A DNA stretch of 64,000 nt from CAINVV01 sp037137375 (GTDB taxonomy: Bacteria; Bacteroidota; Bacteroidia; Bacteroidales; Prolixibacteraceae): the NCBI GenBank assembly GCA_037137375.1, contig JBAXKJ010000009.1:88294-152293 (forward strand), written 5' to 3'. A program made the position numbers and the translations under genes. This document shows positions 33,945-43,896 of this stretch, piece by piece (positions within the stretch are counted from its first letter, which is position 1; each line of letters opens with the position of its first letter). The notes under the pieces were generated by a model that had not been told where the DNA came from, ran no database searches, and saw only the letters and a list, made by a program, of their open reading frames with translations.

Positions 33945-34871
33945 TTAAGGAGCTACTTCAAATGTCATAGTTAAAGCCATGTTCGGAGTGCCTACAAGTC
34001 CGGAGGAGACCGTTGAAACAAAGCAATTGGCGATCATTTTTGTATCTGACAATTGTGCAACGATACATTCACTGACGAAATCCTTAATCCCCAGGAATCC
34101 TCCTTTGGTAAAGCTAAGTGTTGTAACACCCGGATAAGTTGTTGTCCCAGCTGTTTTCCCATCAAGTGTAGTCGGAAATGTCAATGTTTTACCCTCATTG
34201 ATTGCAAAAGTTGCTCCTGGAGGGGTCACAAATGTTTTCAGGTAAGCAAGGCCAGCTCCTGCGGCATCTTTATTTGTAACAATAGGTGTTCCGGTGGCAA
34301 GACAATATACATAGCCGGCAAAAATTCCGCCACCTTTTGGATTGATTGTCAAGGTACCATCTGCTTTGAAAACAAATTCATCCGTATAAACAGCGCTCAA
34401 ACCCACTGCGCCCAGAATACTTCCAGGATAGTCGCTGACGACAGGTTGAAAATTTGCGGTCGCCGCAGTGATAAGAAAGGACGGTGCAGAAGAGCTAAGC
34501 CGCCATTTCTTGCTACTGGTAGAACCTGCTACACCACCTGTAAGTAATTGCATCTTTGTCTTTGAAGGAATGGAAACTTTTCCAATAACCGAAGTGCTTC
34601 CACCAGGACCAATAATAGTCAGGGTAACATTATAATCCGTTCCATAATTGGCAAACGAATGGACCGGAGATTTAATGGTATTGATGTAACTTCCATCGCC
34701 AAAATCCCACTCATATTTGCTGTCATTTGTTACCTGAGCGTAAAAAGTGACCGTGTTATTTGTGACAGAGTAAGTAAATGAAGCTTGTGGCAAAGGATAT
34801 TCTTCTTTACAGGTAGTAAATAAGATTATCCCTAAAAATAACCAGCCGGCTAATTTGAATTTTTTTTTCAT
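33945..34871 (-). CDS. PKD-domain lipoprotein, first gene of the SusCD operon
   Basis: The 308-residue surface lipoprotein candidate has a leader ending LFTTCKEE (Cys about residue 21). A PKD-like domain occupies about residues 27-105, with the signature YEWDFGDGSYINTIKSPVHSF. The C-terminal region (about 120-308) is rich in Gly, Thr and Val and unrecognised. Position ahead of susC suggests a surface glycan- or ligand-binding protein analogous to SusE/F, but genes of that kind usually follow susD, so the order is unusual. No enzyme motif is visible. Confidence 0.78.
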   Translation of the reverse strand: MKKKFKLAGWLFLGIILFTTCKEEYPLPQASFTYSVTNNTVTFYAQVTNDSKYEWDFGDGSYINTIKSPVHSFANYGTDYNVTLTIIGPGGSTSVIGKVSIPSKTKMQLLTGGVAGSTSSKKWRLSSSAPSFLITAATANFQPVVSDYPGSILGAVGLSAVYTDEFVFKADGTLTINPKGGGIFAGYVYCLATGTPIVTNKDAAGAGLAYLKTFVTPPGATFAINEGKTLTFPTTLDGKTAGTTTYPGVTTLSFTKGGFLGIKDFVSECIVAQLSDTKMIANCFVSTVSSGLVGTPNMALTMTFEVAP

Positions 34872-35108
34872 AGAAAGTACATTTAAAGTTTAATTACAAT
34901 AAATACATGATTTTATTTTAGTTATATTCTTTTATGATACATCACCGAATCAATGGATTGTGCTTCCCCGGCGGATAGGAATGTTCCCGACACTAAAATT
35001 AATAAATTAGATTAATTCTTTACAATAATAGTTAAAAAAGCTTAATTGACGATTTTTTGCACAGGAAAATTGCAATTATAACAAAAAACGCAAAATATCA
35101 TAAAATAG
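34872..35108. other. Upstream region of the PKD-SusC-SusD operon
   Basis: This A+T-rich leader and promoter region on the minus strand has no open frame of note and no convincing promoter box. The G+C-richer block around 34958-34990 (CCCCGGCGGATAGGAATG) stands out from its surroundings but forms no clear hairpin. Confidence 0.4.
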
Positions 35109-35127
35109 GGTTAATATTTCATTAACC
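35109..35127 (-). terminator. Probable intrinsic terminator of the GH78-GH92 operon
   Basis: A perfect 7-bp stem, GGTTAAT and ATTAACC, encloses a 5-base loop 8 bases past the GH92 stop. On the minus strand it is followed by the T-rich CTATTTTATG. The stem is A+T-rich, so efficiency may be modest. Confidence 0.5.
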
Positions 35128-35134
35128 GACTGAG

Positions 35135-37465
35135 TCAGTTGATATTCCGAACCGGTAGAGAACTCATCTCAAATTTTAGGATCCCGCCGTCCGCCAAATC
35201 ATGATGTTTGAGCCTGAAACCATTGATTAGCTTTCCATTAAACCAAATATTTGAAACATACCTGTTCTTGGGAGAAAAATTTGCAGTTTCAATTTTCAGT
35301 GTCTTTTCTCCCATCCGGATGAGGACGCTTTGATACAAAGGCGCAGCAAGCTGGTAATAATCAGACCCAGCAATGGGATAGAATCCCAGGGAAGCAAACA
35401 AATACCACGAAGAAAGTGTCGCCCCATCATCGTTCCCGTCCACACCTTCAGCGTTTACCGCATATTTATGGTCAAGTATCCATCCAGACCATTTCTGCGT
35501 CAGATCGGGTCTTCCAGCCTCATTAAAAAGATAGGCAGAATGAATATCCGGCTCATTGCCATGCCAGTAATAACCTCCCGGATTCCAACTGCTCATTGCA
35601 GGATCCGATTCTTCAAAAAATGTATTCAACTCTCTGGTAAATTGTTCATTACCGCCAAAAAGTGTTATTAGTCCCTTTGGATCCCACGGAACGGCAAACC
35701 TCCATTGCAAGGCGCTTCCTTCGACATAATCCTTTGTGTACTTACCATTGGTATCGAAATAGGACAACTTAAGCGGATTAAAAAATTTCGAGAATTGTCC
35801 TTTGGAATCCCGCGACTGAAAATACCTGGTCAAAGGATTCCATAGATTTCTGTAGTACCCTGAATGTTCGTAAAAAAGTTTTGCATCCTCTTTAAAACCA
35901 AGTGAATCAGCGAGAACTGCAATAGAATAATCAGCCCAGCCATATTCCAAGGTCCTCGATACTGCCTTGTCCATCAAATCTGTCGGGCAATAACCATACT
36001 TGTTGTATTCGGCTATCCCACTTCTTCCGCCAAATCGGGCACCTTTTGGCGTAGGATGAAGGGCGATAAATTTCATCCCTTCATAAGCGCTTTTTACGTC
36101 AAAATCTCTGATTCCCTTTTGATAAGCCTCCGAAATAACCATGTCGGCCGGAGATCCCAGCATCGAACCGGTATAACCGTTCCCTGCAGGCCATCTTGGC
36201 AGCCATCCACCCAGCTCTTTCATTTTTATCAGTGAAACGATCATATCCCGCTGCTCCTTTCGAGCGATCAGGTTGTACAATGGATGCAGGGTCCTGAAAG
36301 TGTCCCAAAGGGAAAAATCTGTATAATATTGGAAGCCTTCGGCCTTGTGGACTTTCTTATCAAAACCGGTGAATTCACCGTTCACATCCTGATAAAGAGT
36401 GGGCATCTGAAACGAGCGGTACAACGCCGTGTAAAAAATAATCTTCTGGTTTTCGGTCACAAATTCAGGCTGAATCAGGGAAAGTTTTTCTTCCCATCCA
36501 TTCTTTGCTGCTTCTGCAAGTTGTTCAAAGGTCTTTCCTTCAGTCTCGGTGATGAGATTCAGCCTGGCATTCGCGATGCTGACATGCGAAATTCCCAGTC
36601 GTAGATTTATCGTCCCTGCTCCCTCAAAAGTGAAGTCCACCCCGGTTTTTTGTCCGCTTGCGCCCGAACTTCCATCCATAATTTTTGCCCCGTCAAAAAT
36701 CGAGTACTGCTGAAAAGGCCGGTCAAATTTTGCACAAAAATAGACCGTAATCCCACCATATCGCCCTGAAAATGTGCCAAATGTAGTGACTTCACCCTCC
36801 ACCTCCATATGATTTGGAAGCACAGATACACTTCCTCCTCCTACTTTTTTATCACCCAAAACGCTGCAAATATCCATCAGAATATGGGAGGATTTCGCCC
36901 CGTAGAATTGATATCTGTGAATTCCTGAATGCTGGCCCGCAGTTAATTCCACAAGTACATCAGGGTCCTTCAGCCGGACGGCATAGTAACCCGGAAAAGC
37001 GCGCTCATCAGCATGATTGAATGGTATATAATGACCATCCTGGTAAGATTGCCAGGCATTCTGCCGGGTAGCTGGAAAAACCCTGAAATGACCACCATCG
37101 GTCGCCCCGGTTCCACTCAGCCGCGTATGGCTAAATCCCATGATTCTGTTATCAGGGAAGTAATATCCTGAGGTATTTAGCGCCTTGCGGCGAAAAACTG
37201 AGGAGTAGGTATCCGGGCTAAGCCTGGCCACGCCAAAAGGCATCGAGGCACCGGGGAAGTTGTTCGCGCACACCCAAAAATATCCCCCGGTACCAATAAA
37301 TGGCACCACATTTTGACCTAATTTTCCAGGCTGAATGGTTGTTTTCAGCTGACCGAAAGCTTGGTTGTTCCGATAACTAAAATAGCCGTATAACGCTGCA
37401 ATACAGGAAATTCCAATAAAAATCAGGAGGCTTGTAAAGAGTAGTATTCTCTTGAATATTTTCAT
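35135..37465 (-). CDS. GH92 alpha-mannosidase-like enzyme (membrane-anchored)
   Basis: The 776-residue enzyme belongs to family 92, exo-acting calcium-dependent alpha-mannosidases. An N-terminal hydrophobic helix (about residues 8-30) anchors or exports it. The family opening is VVPFIGTGGYFW...NFPGASMPFGVARLSPDT. The C-terminal (alpha/alpha)6 barrel has GNEPDIHSAYLFN and GNDDGATLSSWYLFASLGFYP. The block reading GNDDGATLSSW differs from the usual GNDDCGQMSAW seen in the second GH92 of this window, so linkage specificity may differ. Its start overlaps the GH78 stop by four bases. Confidence 0.9.
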   Translation of the reverse strand: MKIFKRILLFTSLLIFIGISCIAALYGYFSYRNNQAFGQLKTTIQPGKLGQNVVPFIGTGGYFWVCANNFPGASMPFGVARLSPDTYSSVFRRKALNTSGYYFPDNRIMGFSHTRLSGTGATDGGHFRVFPATRQNAWQSYQDGHYIPFNHADERAFPGYYAVRLKDPDVLVELTAGQHSGIHRYQFYGAKSSHILMDICSVLGDKKVGGGSVSVLPNHMEVEGEVTTFGTFSGRYGGITVYFCAKFDRPFQQYSIFDGAKIMDGSSGASGQKTGVDFTFEGAGTINLRLGISHVSIANARLNLITETEGKTFEQLAEAAKNGWEEKLSLIQPEFVTENQKIIFYTALYRSFQMPTLYQDVNGEFTGFDKKVHKAEGFQYYTDFSLWDTFRTLHPLYNLIARKEQRDMIVSLIKMKELGGWLPRWPAGNGYTGSMLGSPADMVISEAYQKGIRDFDVKSAYEGMKFIALHPTPKGARFGGRSGIAEYNKYGYCPTDLMDKAVSRTLEYGWADYSIAVLADSLGFKEDAKLFYEHSGYYRNLWNPLTRYFQSRDSKGQFSKFFNPLKLSYFDTNGKYTKDYVEGSALQWRFAVPWDPKGLITLFGGNEQFTRELNTFFEESDPAMSSWNPGGYYWHGNEPDIHSAYLFNEAGRPDLTQKWSGWILDHKYAVNAEGVDGNDDGATLSSWYLFASLGFYPIAGSDYYQLAAPLYQSVLIRMGEKTLKIETANFSPKNRYVSNIWFNGKLINGFRLKHHDLADGGILKFEMSSLPVRNIN

Positions 37466-40209
37466 TTCTCTTCATTTTTTAAGACAAAATGGTAATTACC
37501 CGATCCGACAAGGATTTTTGTTTTCCCCTTTTCCATACCCAAAATGCTGAATTCACGATTCTCCCTGACTGGCTTTCCGCTCTCCGATAACCGATTCGTA
37601 TTCTTACATGGAAAACAGATTATTGCGCTGGTATTAGATGGTATTTCAATATCCATAATCAATTGATCCTTCTCCTTTTTCCACTCCGAAGCGACCCGGC
37701 CATTGAGAGATTGATAGCTGGCTTTGGCATAAGTCAACTCACATTCAGTAAAAGGATTGACGATAAATCTCCGCCATCCGGGGAAGGCAGGATCCGGAGC
37801 TATACCGGCCAGGGTGTTAAAGAACCAGGCAACAACACTTCCATACATCGGGTGAGAATGAGAGCTCTTGCCATCCCAGTTTTCCCAGATAGTCGTAGCA
37901 TTTTTCCCAAAGATATAATGACCGTAACCGGGAAAATCCTTTTGGTTCATGACCGTATATGCCAGGTCAGCCCGGCCGTTGGAAGTCAGTACTTTCAGCA
38001 GCAAAGGAGTCCCAAGGATGCCTGTATCAAAATGATTTCCAGTCTCCTGCAGATGTTTCAGAATATTTGCAAAAACCAGGGGCATCTCCTTTTCACCTGT
38101 CATGCCAAAAGCCATAGGGAAGATATTCGCTCCCTGCTTTCCATCACTGTATTCACCAGTCGCTACTTGGAAAAATTTCTTATTGAAACTGCTTTTTATC
38201 GATGATGCTAAGGCCTTAAAATGTTCCCTGTCCTTTGAATTTCCCAATACTTCTGCAACTTGAGCCATCAGGTCTGTGCAATAAAAATAATAGCAGGTGT
38301 TCACCAGCTCCGGCGACAACCTGATCTTCTCAGGAGTCGCCCAATCCCCAAGGCACCAGCCCTTTGGCTCCTCTCTTACAACTATTCCCGAAGAGTCGCA
38401 TCTCGAACCCAAATAACTGATCCACTGCTTCATTCCATTATAATGGGTCTTCAGAACATTTTTGTCACCGTAATTTTGGTAATATATCCAGGGCATGATC
38501 ACATAGGCCGAACCCCAGGCCGGACCTCCCCCACCGCCACCGAACGGCACAGTATGAGGTATATAGCCTGTCTTATGGTTACGGGCATCCTCCATATCAA
38601 GAAACCATTTCTGGTAAAACCGGGTCATATCGAAACTCAATATTGCCGGTTCGACCGCCACCTGGCCATCGCCAGTGTAACCCAATCGCTCCCTGTGCGG
38701 ACAATCGCTGCTGATACTGCCGTGGAGGTTCTCCTGCTGGGTCCTGCAATAGTTTTCGAAAATCTTGTTGAAAAGGGAATTCGAGCATTCAAATGTTCCA
38801 ACTGAGGTAACATCAGTATGTACCACTTTCACCAATAGATCCCTGGCTTCCGGCGAGTATTTCAGTCCGCTGATTTCTACCTGTCTGAACGCATGCCAGG
38901 TAAACCGGGGTTCATAGACCTCCTCACCTCCACCTTTCATGATATAAGTATCGATCTGATGATAATCACCCCCCAGTTCCTCTATATGTCTTATTCTTAT
39001 TGTATCGCCTTTCTGCCCATGAATCCGGACCTGCACCCAGCCGGAAATCATCTCTCCAGCATCATACAGACAGGTTCCCTTTTCATCTTTATGAACGAAA
39101 ACCGGATGGATGATCCGGACGACCTTATCGAAGGGAGCCAGCTGAGATTCAAGATGACCTGCAGGAGCCTTGACTTCCAACGCATTTTGCCAGCTCTGAT
39201 CGTCGTATCCAATGCTGTTCCAATCAACCATTTCCTTTCTGGCATCGTATAATTCGCCGGTGAATATACCATCATGGAGGATGGGCCCGGTATTTATCTT
39301 CCAAGTTTTATCACTGAATACCAACTGCTTACGACCATCCCGGTAGGTTATTTCCAGCTGCAGGATCAATCGTGGAGTGGAATACCACATGCACCCTTCT
39401 GCCTTTCGGTCACGCTGATTGTACCATCCATTTCCAAGGATCATTCCAATCACATTTCGACCCGAACGTAACTGCTTTGTCACATCAAATGTGTTATATA
39501 GCACGCGTTGCCTGGATTGATCATCATGGTAATAGATCAATTTCTGAAGTTTTCTGGTATCATAATTAGTCTGGGCAGGCGCAAGTACCTGATCTCCAAC
39601 CTTTGATCCGTTCAGGTAGAGTTCATAAAACCCAAGTCCGGATACCCGGATTCTGGCGGACAAAATTTCGCCCTCCGTTTCAAAAGGCTTGCGCAGATAG
39701 GGTGCAGGGCTTGTTAGGGCTGAATCCGGGTATTGATCCTCTCCCCTTCCGATCCACTTTGCCTTCCAGCTGGAGTTTTGCAGATATCCCATTTCCCACC
39801 AGACTATTGGACTCCATGCCGAAACCGTTCCTGACAAGTCCCAAACCCTAACCTTCCAATATAGCCTTAAGCCTGTTAGTAGTGCTTTCCCATGGTAAGG
39901 GATATTGGCTGTTTCACAAGATAAGACTTTTCCTGAATCCCAAAAATTTCCTTTGTTTTCTGATAATGCATCCTCCTTGTCTGAGACAAGTATCTGGTAG
40001 GCAACTTGTTTCTGATTCCTCAAAGTCGATGATAACTGCCAACTGAGCTGAGGAGTAGAAATATCGATGCCCAAAGGATTTATCAGATTTTCACATCTGA
40101 GACTGTTTACTTCAAGAGTACAGACTTTCTGATCGTTTTTCGCCTGCAGGACTGAGCAGACAAACAATAGGATGAAAGTTGCACGGGACAACAGTTTCAA
40201 TACTTCCAT
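37462..40209 (-). CDS. GH78 alpha-L-rhamnosidase
   Basis: The 915-residue secreted enzyme removes terminal alpha-L-rhamnose by an inverting mechanism. The signal peptide ends near VLQAK. Beta-sandwich domains occupy the first half, with the Bac_rhamnosid-type block GNVIGMILGNGWY. The (alpha/alpha)6 barrel carries the catalytic signature DCPHRERLGYTGD starting at Asp502, and TTIWENWDG further on. A C-terminal beta domain ends the protein. It is the first gene of a two-gene operon with GH92, transcribed away from the pyrophosphatase gene. Confidence 0.93.
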   Translation of the reverse strand: MEVLKLLSRATFILLFVCSVLQAKNDQKVCTLEVNSLRCENLINPLGIDISTPQLSWQLSSTLRNQKQVAYQILVSDKEDALSENKGNFWDSGKVLSCETANIPYHGKALLTGLRLYWKVRVWDLSGTVSAWSPIVWWEMGYLQNSSWKAKWIGRGEDQYPDSALTSPAPYLRKPFETEGEILSARIRVSGLGFYELYLNGSKVGDQVLAPAQTNYDTRKLQKLIYYHDDQSRQRVLYNTFDVTKQLRSGRNVIGMILGNGWYNQRDRKAEGCMWYSTPRLILQLEITYRDGRKQLVFSDKTWKINTGPILHDGIFTGELYDARKEMVDWNSIGYDDQSWQNALEVKAPAGHLESQLAPFDKVVRIIHPVFVHKDEKGTCLYDAGEMISGWVQVRIHGQKGDTIRIRHIEELGGDYHQIDTYIMKGGGEEVYEPRFTWHAFRQVEISGLKYSPEARDLLVKVVHTDVTSVGTFECSNSLFNKIFENYCRTQQENLHGSISSDCPHRERLGYTGDGQVAVEPAILSFDMTRFYQKWFLDMEDARNHKTGYIPHTVPFGGGGGGPAWGSAYVIMPWIYYQNYGDKNVLKTHYNGMKQWISYLGSRCDSSGIVVREEPKGWCLGDWATPEKIRLSPELVNTCYYFYCTDLMAQVAEVLGNSKDREHFKALASSIKSSFNKKFFQVATGEYSDGKQGANIFPMAFGMTGEKEMPLVFANILKHLQETGNHFDTGILGTPLLLKVLTSNGRADLAYTVMNQKDFPGYGHYIFGKNATTIWENWDGKSSHSHPMYGSVVAWFFNTLAGIAPDPAFPGWRRFIVNPFTECELTYAKASYQSLNGRVASEWKKEKDQLIMDIEIPSNTSAIICFPCKNTNRLSESGKPVRENREFSILGMEKGKTKILVGSGNYHFVLKNEEK

Positions 40210-40498
40210 AAGGAAATTGGTTAGAATAAATAGTCTAGTAGTAATGGATGCTCTTTTCCGGATTCATATCCAAAATTACAAAAATTCCTATCTGCATCAT
40301 GGATGGTTTGAAAACAAAGGGCGAAAAATCCTATTCTAAATGTAATTTATTCAAATACCTGATAATCTGTGTATTAAATTATTTGTATTTTTTTTCAAAA
40401 AATTTAAAGTATCGAAAAATTTTATCAACTTTGAGTAGAATTGGTCTTCAAGCCGAATTTTAAGTTAATTTCTTTCATAACCAACTAAAATTTCCAAT
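40210..40498. other. Divergent intergenic region between GH78 and the pyrophosphatase gene
   Basis: These 289 bases are strongly A+T-rich toward the right. A CAACTTTG at 40426-40433 is one mismatch from the Bacteroidota -7 consensus TAnnTTTG, about 65 bases before the pyrophosphatase ATG, but no matching -33 TTTG is present. I see no other structure. Confidence 0.35.
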
Positions 40499-42694
40499 AT
40501 GATTGATCCGATTTTTTGGGTGATTCCGATCTCCTCAGTAATTGCTTTGCTTTTTGCATGGTATTTTTTTAAAGACATGATGAGTTACAGTGAAGGTAAT
40601 GACCTGATGAAGAAAATTGCCAAACATGTGAGAGTGGGTGCGATGGCCTATTTGAGACAGCAATACAGGGTCGTATCCATTGTTTTTATTTTTCTGGCCT
40701 GCTTCTTTGCTTTTCTCGCTTATGTCCTAAAGATTCAAAATCCTTTCGTTCCATTTGCCTTCCTGACGGGTGGGTTCTTCTCCGGACTCGCCGGATTCTT
40801 CGGAATGAAGACCGCAACTTATGCTTCTGCAAGAGCGGCCCACGCGGCAAACCAATCACTGAATAAGGGCTTGGTTGTCGCCTTCAGGAGTGGCGCTGTG
40901 ATGGGACTGGTCGTAGTCGGACTCGCTTTACTCGATATCTCAGCCTGGTTTGTCATCTTGAATTACATATATCCCGCAGCAGCGACAATCGACGGATCTA
41001 ACCTGAATATCATCACTACCACTACGTTGACCTTTGGCATGGGAGCCTCCACACAGGCCCTGTTTGCACGCGTCGGGGGAGGAATTTTCACGAAAGCAGC
41101 AGATGTAGGCGCTGACCTCGTAGGAAAAATTGAAGCCGGTATCCCGGAAGATGATCCACGAAATCCAGCTACTATTGCGGATAATGTTGGCGACAATGTT
41201 GGTGACGTTGCAGGAATGGGGGCCGACCTTTATGAATCCTATTGTGGCGCCGTTTTGTCAACAGCTGCCCTTGGTGCGGCAGGTTTCGCCAGCCTGGGTA
41301 CAGCCATGCAGTTCATGGCCGTCATCGCTCCAATGCTCATCGCAGCCGTTGGAACCCTGCTTTCCATATTTGGGATTTTCCTGGTACGTACCCGTGAAGG
41401 CGCTACACAAAAGCAATTGCTGCGTGCGCTTGGTGTGGGTGTCAACAGCGCAGCTGCCGGCATTGCTGTACTTTCCTGGTTCATCCTTTATTGGCTCCAT
41501 ATCCCAAACTATACCGGAATATGGATGGCCATGTTAAGCGGATTGCTCGCAGGAATTGGGATTGGCCAGGTAACCGAATACTACACTTCGGCCTCCTATA
41601 GCCCTACTAAAAAAATTGCGGACGCTTCGACAACGGGCCCTGCAACAGTCATTATTTCCGGCATTGGAACCGGAATGATGTCGACCGCTTTTCCAGTATT
41701 GATTGTAGGTGCAGCAATCATACTTTCCTTTGGATTCGCAGCAAGCTGGCACATGAAAGATTTCAGCATGGGACTTTATGGAATCGCCATCTCTGCCGTA
41801 GGAATGCTTTCCACGCTAGGGATCACACTGGCTACCGATGCTTATGGCCCCATTGCAGACAATGCAGGAGGAAATGCCGAGATGGCTAAACTTGGGCCAG
41901 AAGTCCGCAAACGTACGGATGCCCTGGATTCCCTTGGTAATACCACCGCGGCCACCGGGAAGGGTTTTGCAATAGGTTCGGCAGCCCTGACTGCACTTGC
42001 ATTGCTTGCTTCATTTCTGGAGGAAGCCCGTATCGGGATGGTGAACTTTCATCCGGATCATCCTCTTACCGCTCATTTAAAAGGAGGAACACTCATTGAT
42101 GTGCTGGCAGCTTTCGATGTAACGTTCATGAACCCTTTGGTACTGGTTGGAGCGTTCATCGGTGGAATGTCTGCCTTTCTTTTCTGTGGAATGACCATGA
42201 ATGCAGTCGGACGGGCAGCACACAAAATGGTGGATGAAGTACGTCGCCAGTTCCGTGAGATTGTTGGGATCATGGAAGGAACAGCAGAACCGGATTATGC
42301 CAAATGTGTTGAGATTTCTACTAAGGCCGCGCAGAAAGAGATGCTTTTGCCCTCCTTGCTGGCCATCTTTATTCCTGTTGCTGTTGGAATTCTCTTTGGG
42401 ATACCAGGTGTTATGGGCCTTTTACTGGGAAGTACAGTGACAGGCTTTATCCTGGCTGTTTTCATGGCCAACGCTGGCGGGGCATGGGATAATGCTAAAA
42501 AATACATCGAAGAAGGTCATTATGGCGGTAAAAGAAGTCCAAGCCACAATGCAGCAGTCATTGGCGATACCGTTGGTGATCCGTTCAAAGATACATCCGG
42601 ACCGAGTCTGAACATCCTTATCAAACTAATGACAATGGTTTCCATTGTGATGGTGGGTGTTACGCTCTCCATGAACCTTCTGATTTATTTTTAA
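40499..42694 (+). CDS. hppA: Membrane-bound ion-translocating pyrophosphatase, K+-dependent type
   Basis: The 731-residue inner-membrane enzyme with about 16 helices uses pyrophosphate hydrolysis to pump H+ or Na+. The catalytic loop EDDPRNPATIADNVGDNVGD, followed by DVAGMGADLYESY, is complete, as are TDAYGPIADNAGGNAEM and the late IGDTVGDPFKDTSGPS. The block GNTTAATGKGFAIGSA (about residues 480-495) has Ala and Gly where K+-independent enzymes have Lys and Thr, so K+ dependence is predicted. K+-dependent members include Na+ pumps; the ion cannot be settled by eye. It stands alone, 94 bases before the next gene. Confidence 0.95.
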   Translation: MIDPIFWVIPISSVIALLFAWYFFKDMMSYSEGNDLMKKIAKHVRVGAMAYLRQQYRVVSIVFIFLACFFAFLAYVLKIQNPFVPFAFLTGGFFSGLAGFFGMKTATYASARAAHAANQSLNKGLVVAFRSGAVMGLVVVGLALLDISAWFVILNYIYPAAATIDGSNLNIITTTTLTFGMGASTQALFARVGGGIFTKAADVGADLVGKIEAGIPEDDPRNPATIADNVGDNVGDVAGMGADLYESYCGAVLSTAALGAAGFASLGTAMQFMAVIAPMLIAAVGTLLSIFGIFLVRTREGATQKQLLRALGVGVNSAAAGIAVLSWFILYWLHIPNYTGIWMAMLSGLLAGIGIGQVTEYYTSASYSPTKKIADASTTGPATVIISGIGTGMMSTAFPVLIVGAAIILSFGFAASWHMKDFSMGLYGIAISAVGMLSTLGITLATDAYGPIADNAGGNAEMAKLGPEVRKRTDALDSLGNTTAATGKGFAIGSAALTALALLASFLEEARIGMVNFHPDHPLTAHLKGGTLIDVLAAFDVTFMNPLVLVGAFIGGMSAFLFCGMTMNAVGRAAHKMVDEVRRQFREIVGIMEGTAEPDYAKCVEISTKAAQKEMLLPSLLAIFIPVAVGILFGIPGVMGLLLGSTVTGFILAVFMANAGGAWDNAKKYIEEGHYGGKRSPSHNAAVIGDTVGDPFKDTSGPSLNILIKLMTMVSIVMVGVTLSMNLLIYF

Positions 42695-42788
42695 TCAGCA
42701 ATAATTTTGCTGTCGAATTTGTTAAACAAAAATTTAGGTGTCACCGTATAAGAAAATACCGCCCGTCAGCGGTGTAAAAGAGAAAACT

Positions 42789-43802
42789 ATGGCAGATCTT
42801 AGAACAACATTTATGGGGGTTGAATTAAAAAACCCTATTATTCTTGGGGCTTCAAGCCTTGTAGAAGACTTGAACGTGATAAAAAAAATCGAACGGGCAG
42901 GTGTCGCAGCAATTGTTTACCGTTCCCTTTTCGAAGAGCAGATAAATCTGGAGCAGATTCAGCTAAATGAGCAAATTGGTGAATATAGCTACAGGAATGC
43001 CGAAATGGGAAATATCTTTCCTGAAATCAAGCATAGCGGGGCTGGAGAGCATCTTTACAACCTTTCAAAGTTGATAAAAAATGTCAGTATTCCAGTTTTT
43101 GCCAGCCTGAATGCCATCTACGATCAATCCTGGGAAGATTATGCTGTTCAGTTGGAAAAGACGGGTGTTGCCGGGCTGGAGCTAAATTTCTACGACGTAC
43201 CGACCGGCGCGGAGAATGACAGTACAATGATCGAAAATCATCAAATTGAAATTCTCAGGAAGCTCAGAAAATTGGTTAAAATTCCTATTAGCGTTAAACT
43301 CTCACCTTTCTATGCGAACCCTGTCAATTTTATCACCAGGGCAGACGAAGAAGGTGCAAACGGGATCGTCATCTTCAACCGCTTTTTCCAGCCGGAGATC
43401 AACATCGAAAATGAAGAGTTCTTCTTCCCTTTCGATCTGACACATGAAAAAGATTATCAGATTACCCTTAGGTTCGCAGGCCTTTTATTTGGTAATATAA
43501 AGGCGGATATTTGTGCCAGCAGAGGAATTTCTGACGGCAAGGATGTGATCAAGATGCTGCTTGCAGGTGCCGGGTCTGTCCAGGTCGTAAGCACGGTTTA
43601 CAAGAATAAGGCTTCCCATATTACCAATATGATCGAGACCCTTGAAGGTTGGATGGACGCAAAAGGGTACAAGACCATCGACGAATTCAAAGGGAAACTC
43701 TCGATGAAATCCAGTAAGGAGCCTTATGCCTATAAAAGGGCTCATTATGTCGACATTTTAATGAAATCTAACGAGATTTTCAAGAAATACCCGATGGTTT
43801 AA
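42789..43802 (+). CDS. Dihydroorotate-dehydrogenase-like flavoprotein
   Basis: The 337-residue cytoplasmic TIM barrel belongs to the PyrD-like group often annotated 'dihydroorotate dehydrogenase-like'. The ATG at 42789 gives the family-typical MADLRTTFMGVELKNP; a GTG at 42738 would only add an atypical leader. FMN-phosphate-binding blocks are SVKLSPFY (about 183-190), ASRGISDGKDVIKMLLAGAG and VQVVSTVYKN. The classical DHOD catalytic base motif is not obvious, so a role other than pyrimidine synthesis is possible. No pyr genes are nearby. An intrinsic terminator follows. Confidence 0.82.
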   Translation: MADLRTTFMGVELKNPIILGASSLVEDLNVIKKIERAGVAAIVYRSLFEEQINLEQIQLNEQIGEYSYRNAEMGNIFPEIKHSGAGEHLYNLSKLIKNVSIPVFASLNAIYDQSWEDYAVQLEKTGVAGLELNFYDVPTGAENDSTMIENHQIEILRKLRKLVKIPISVKLSPFYANPVNFITRADEEGANGIVIFNRFFQPEINIENEEFFFPFDLTHEKDYQITLRFAGLLFGNIKADICASRGISDGKDVIKMLLAGAGSVQVVSTVYKNKASHITNMIETLEGWMDAKGYKTIDEFKGKLSMKSSKEPYAYKRAHYVDILMKSNEIFKKYPMV

Positions 43803-43866
43803 TCTCCAATCGCAGTCAAGGTGTATTAAAATGTCGGCATTACAAATGTCAACGAACAAGCTATAG

Positions 43867-43896
43867 AAAAAGACCCGGTAATGCCGGGTTTTTTTA
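43867..43896 (+). terminator. Intrinsic terminator after the DHOD-like gene
   Basis: Stem ACCCGG (43873-43878), loop TAATG, CCGGGT (43884-43889), followed by seven T (43889-43895) and preceded by an A run. It cleanly separates the DHOD-like gene from the hydrogenase operon. Confidence 0.9.

Noticed and set aside
42696..42712. Terminator after the pyrophosphatase gene (CAGCAA/TTGCTG hairpin)
   Set aside because: The stem is perfect but short and is followed by TCGAATTTG, with no run of T.
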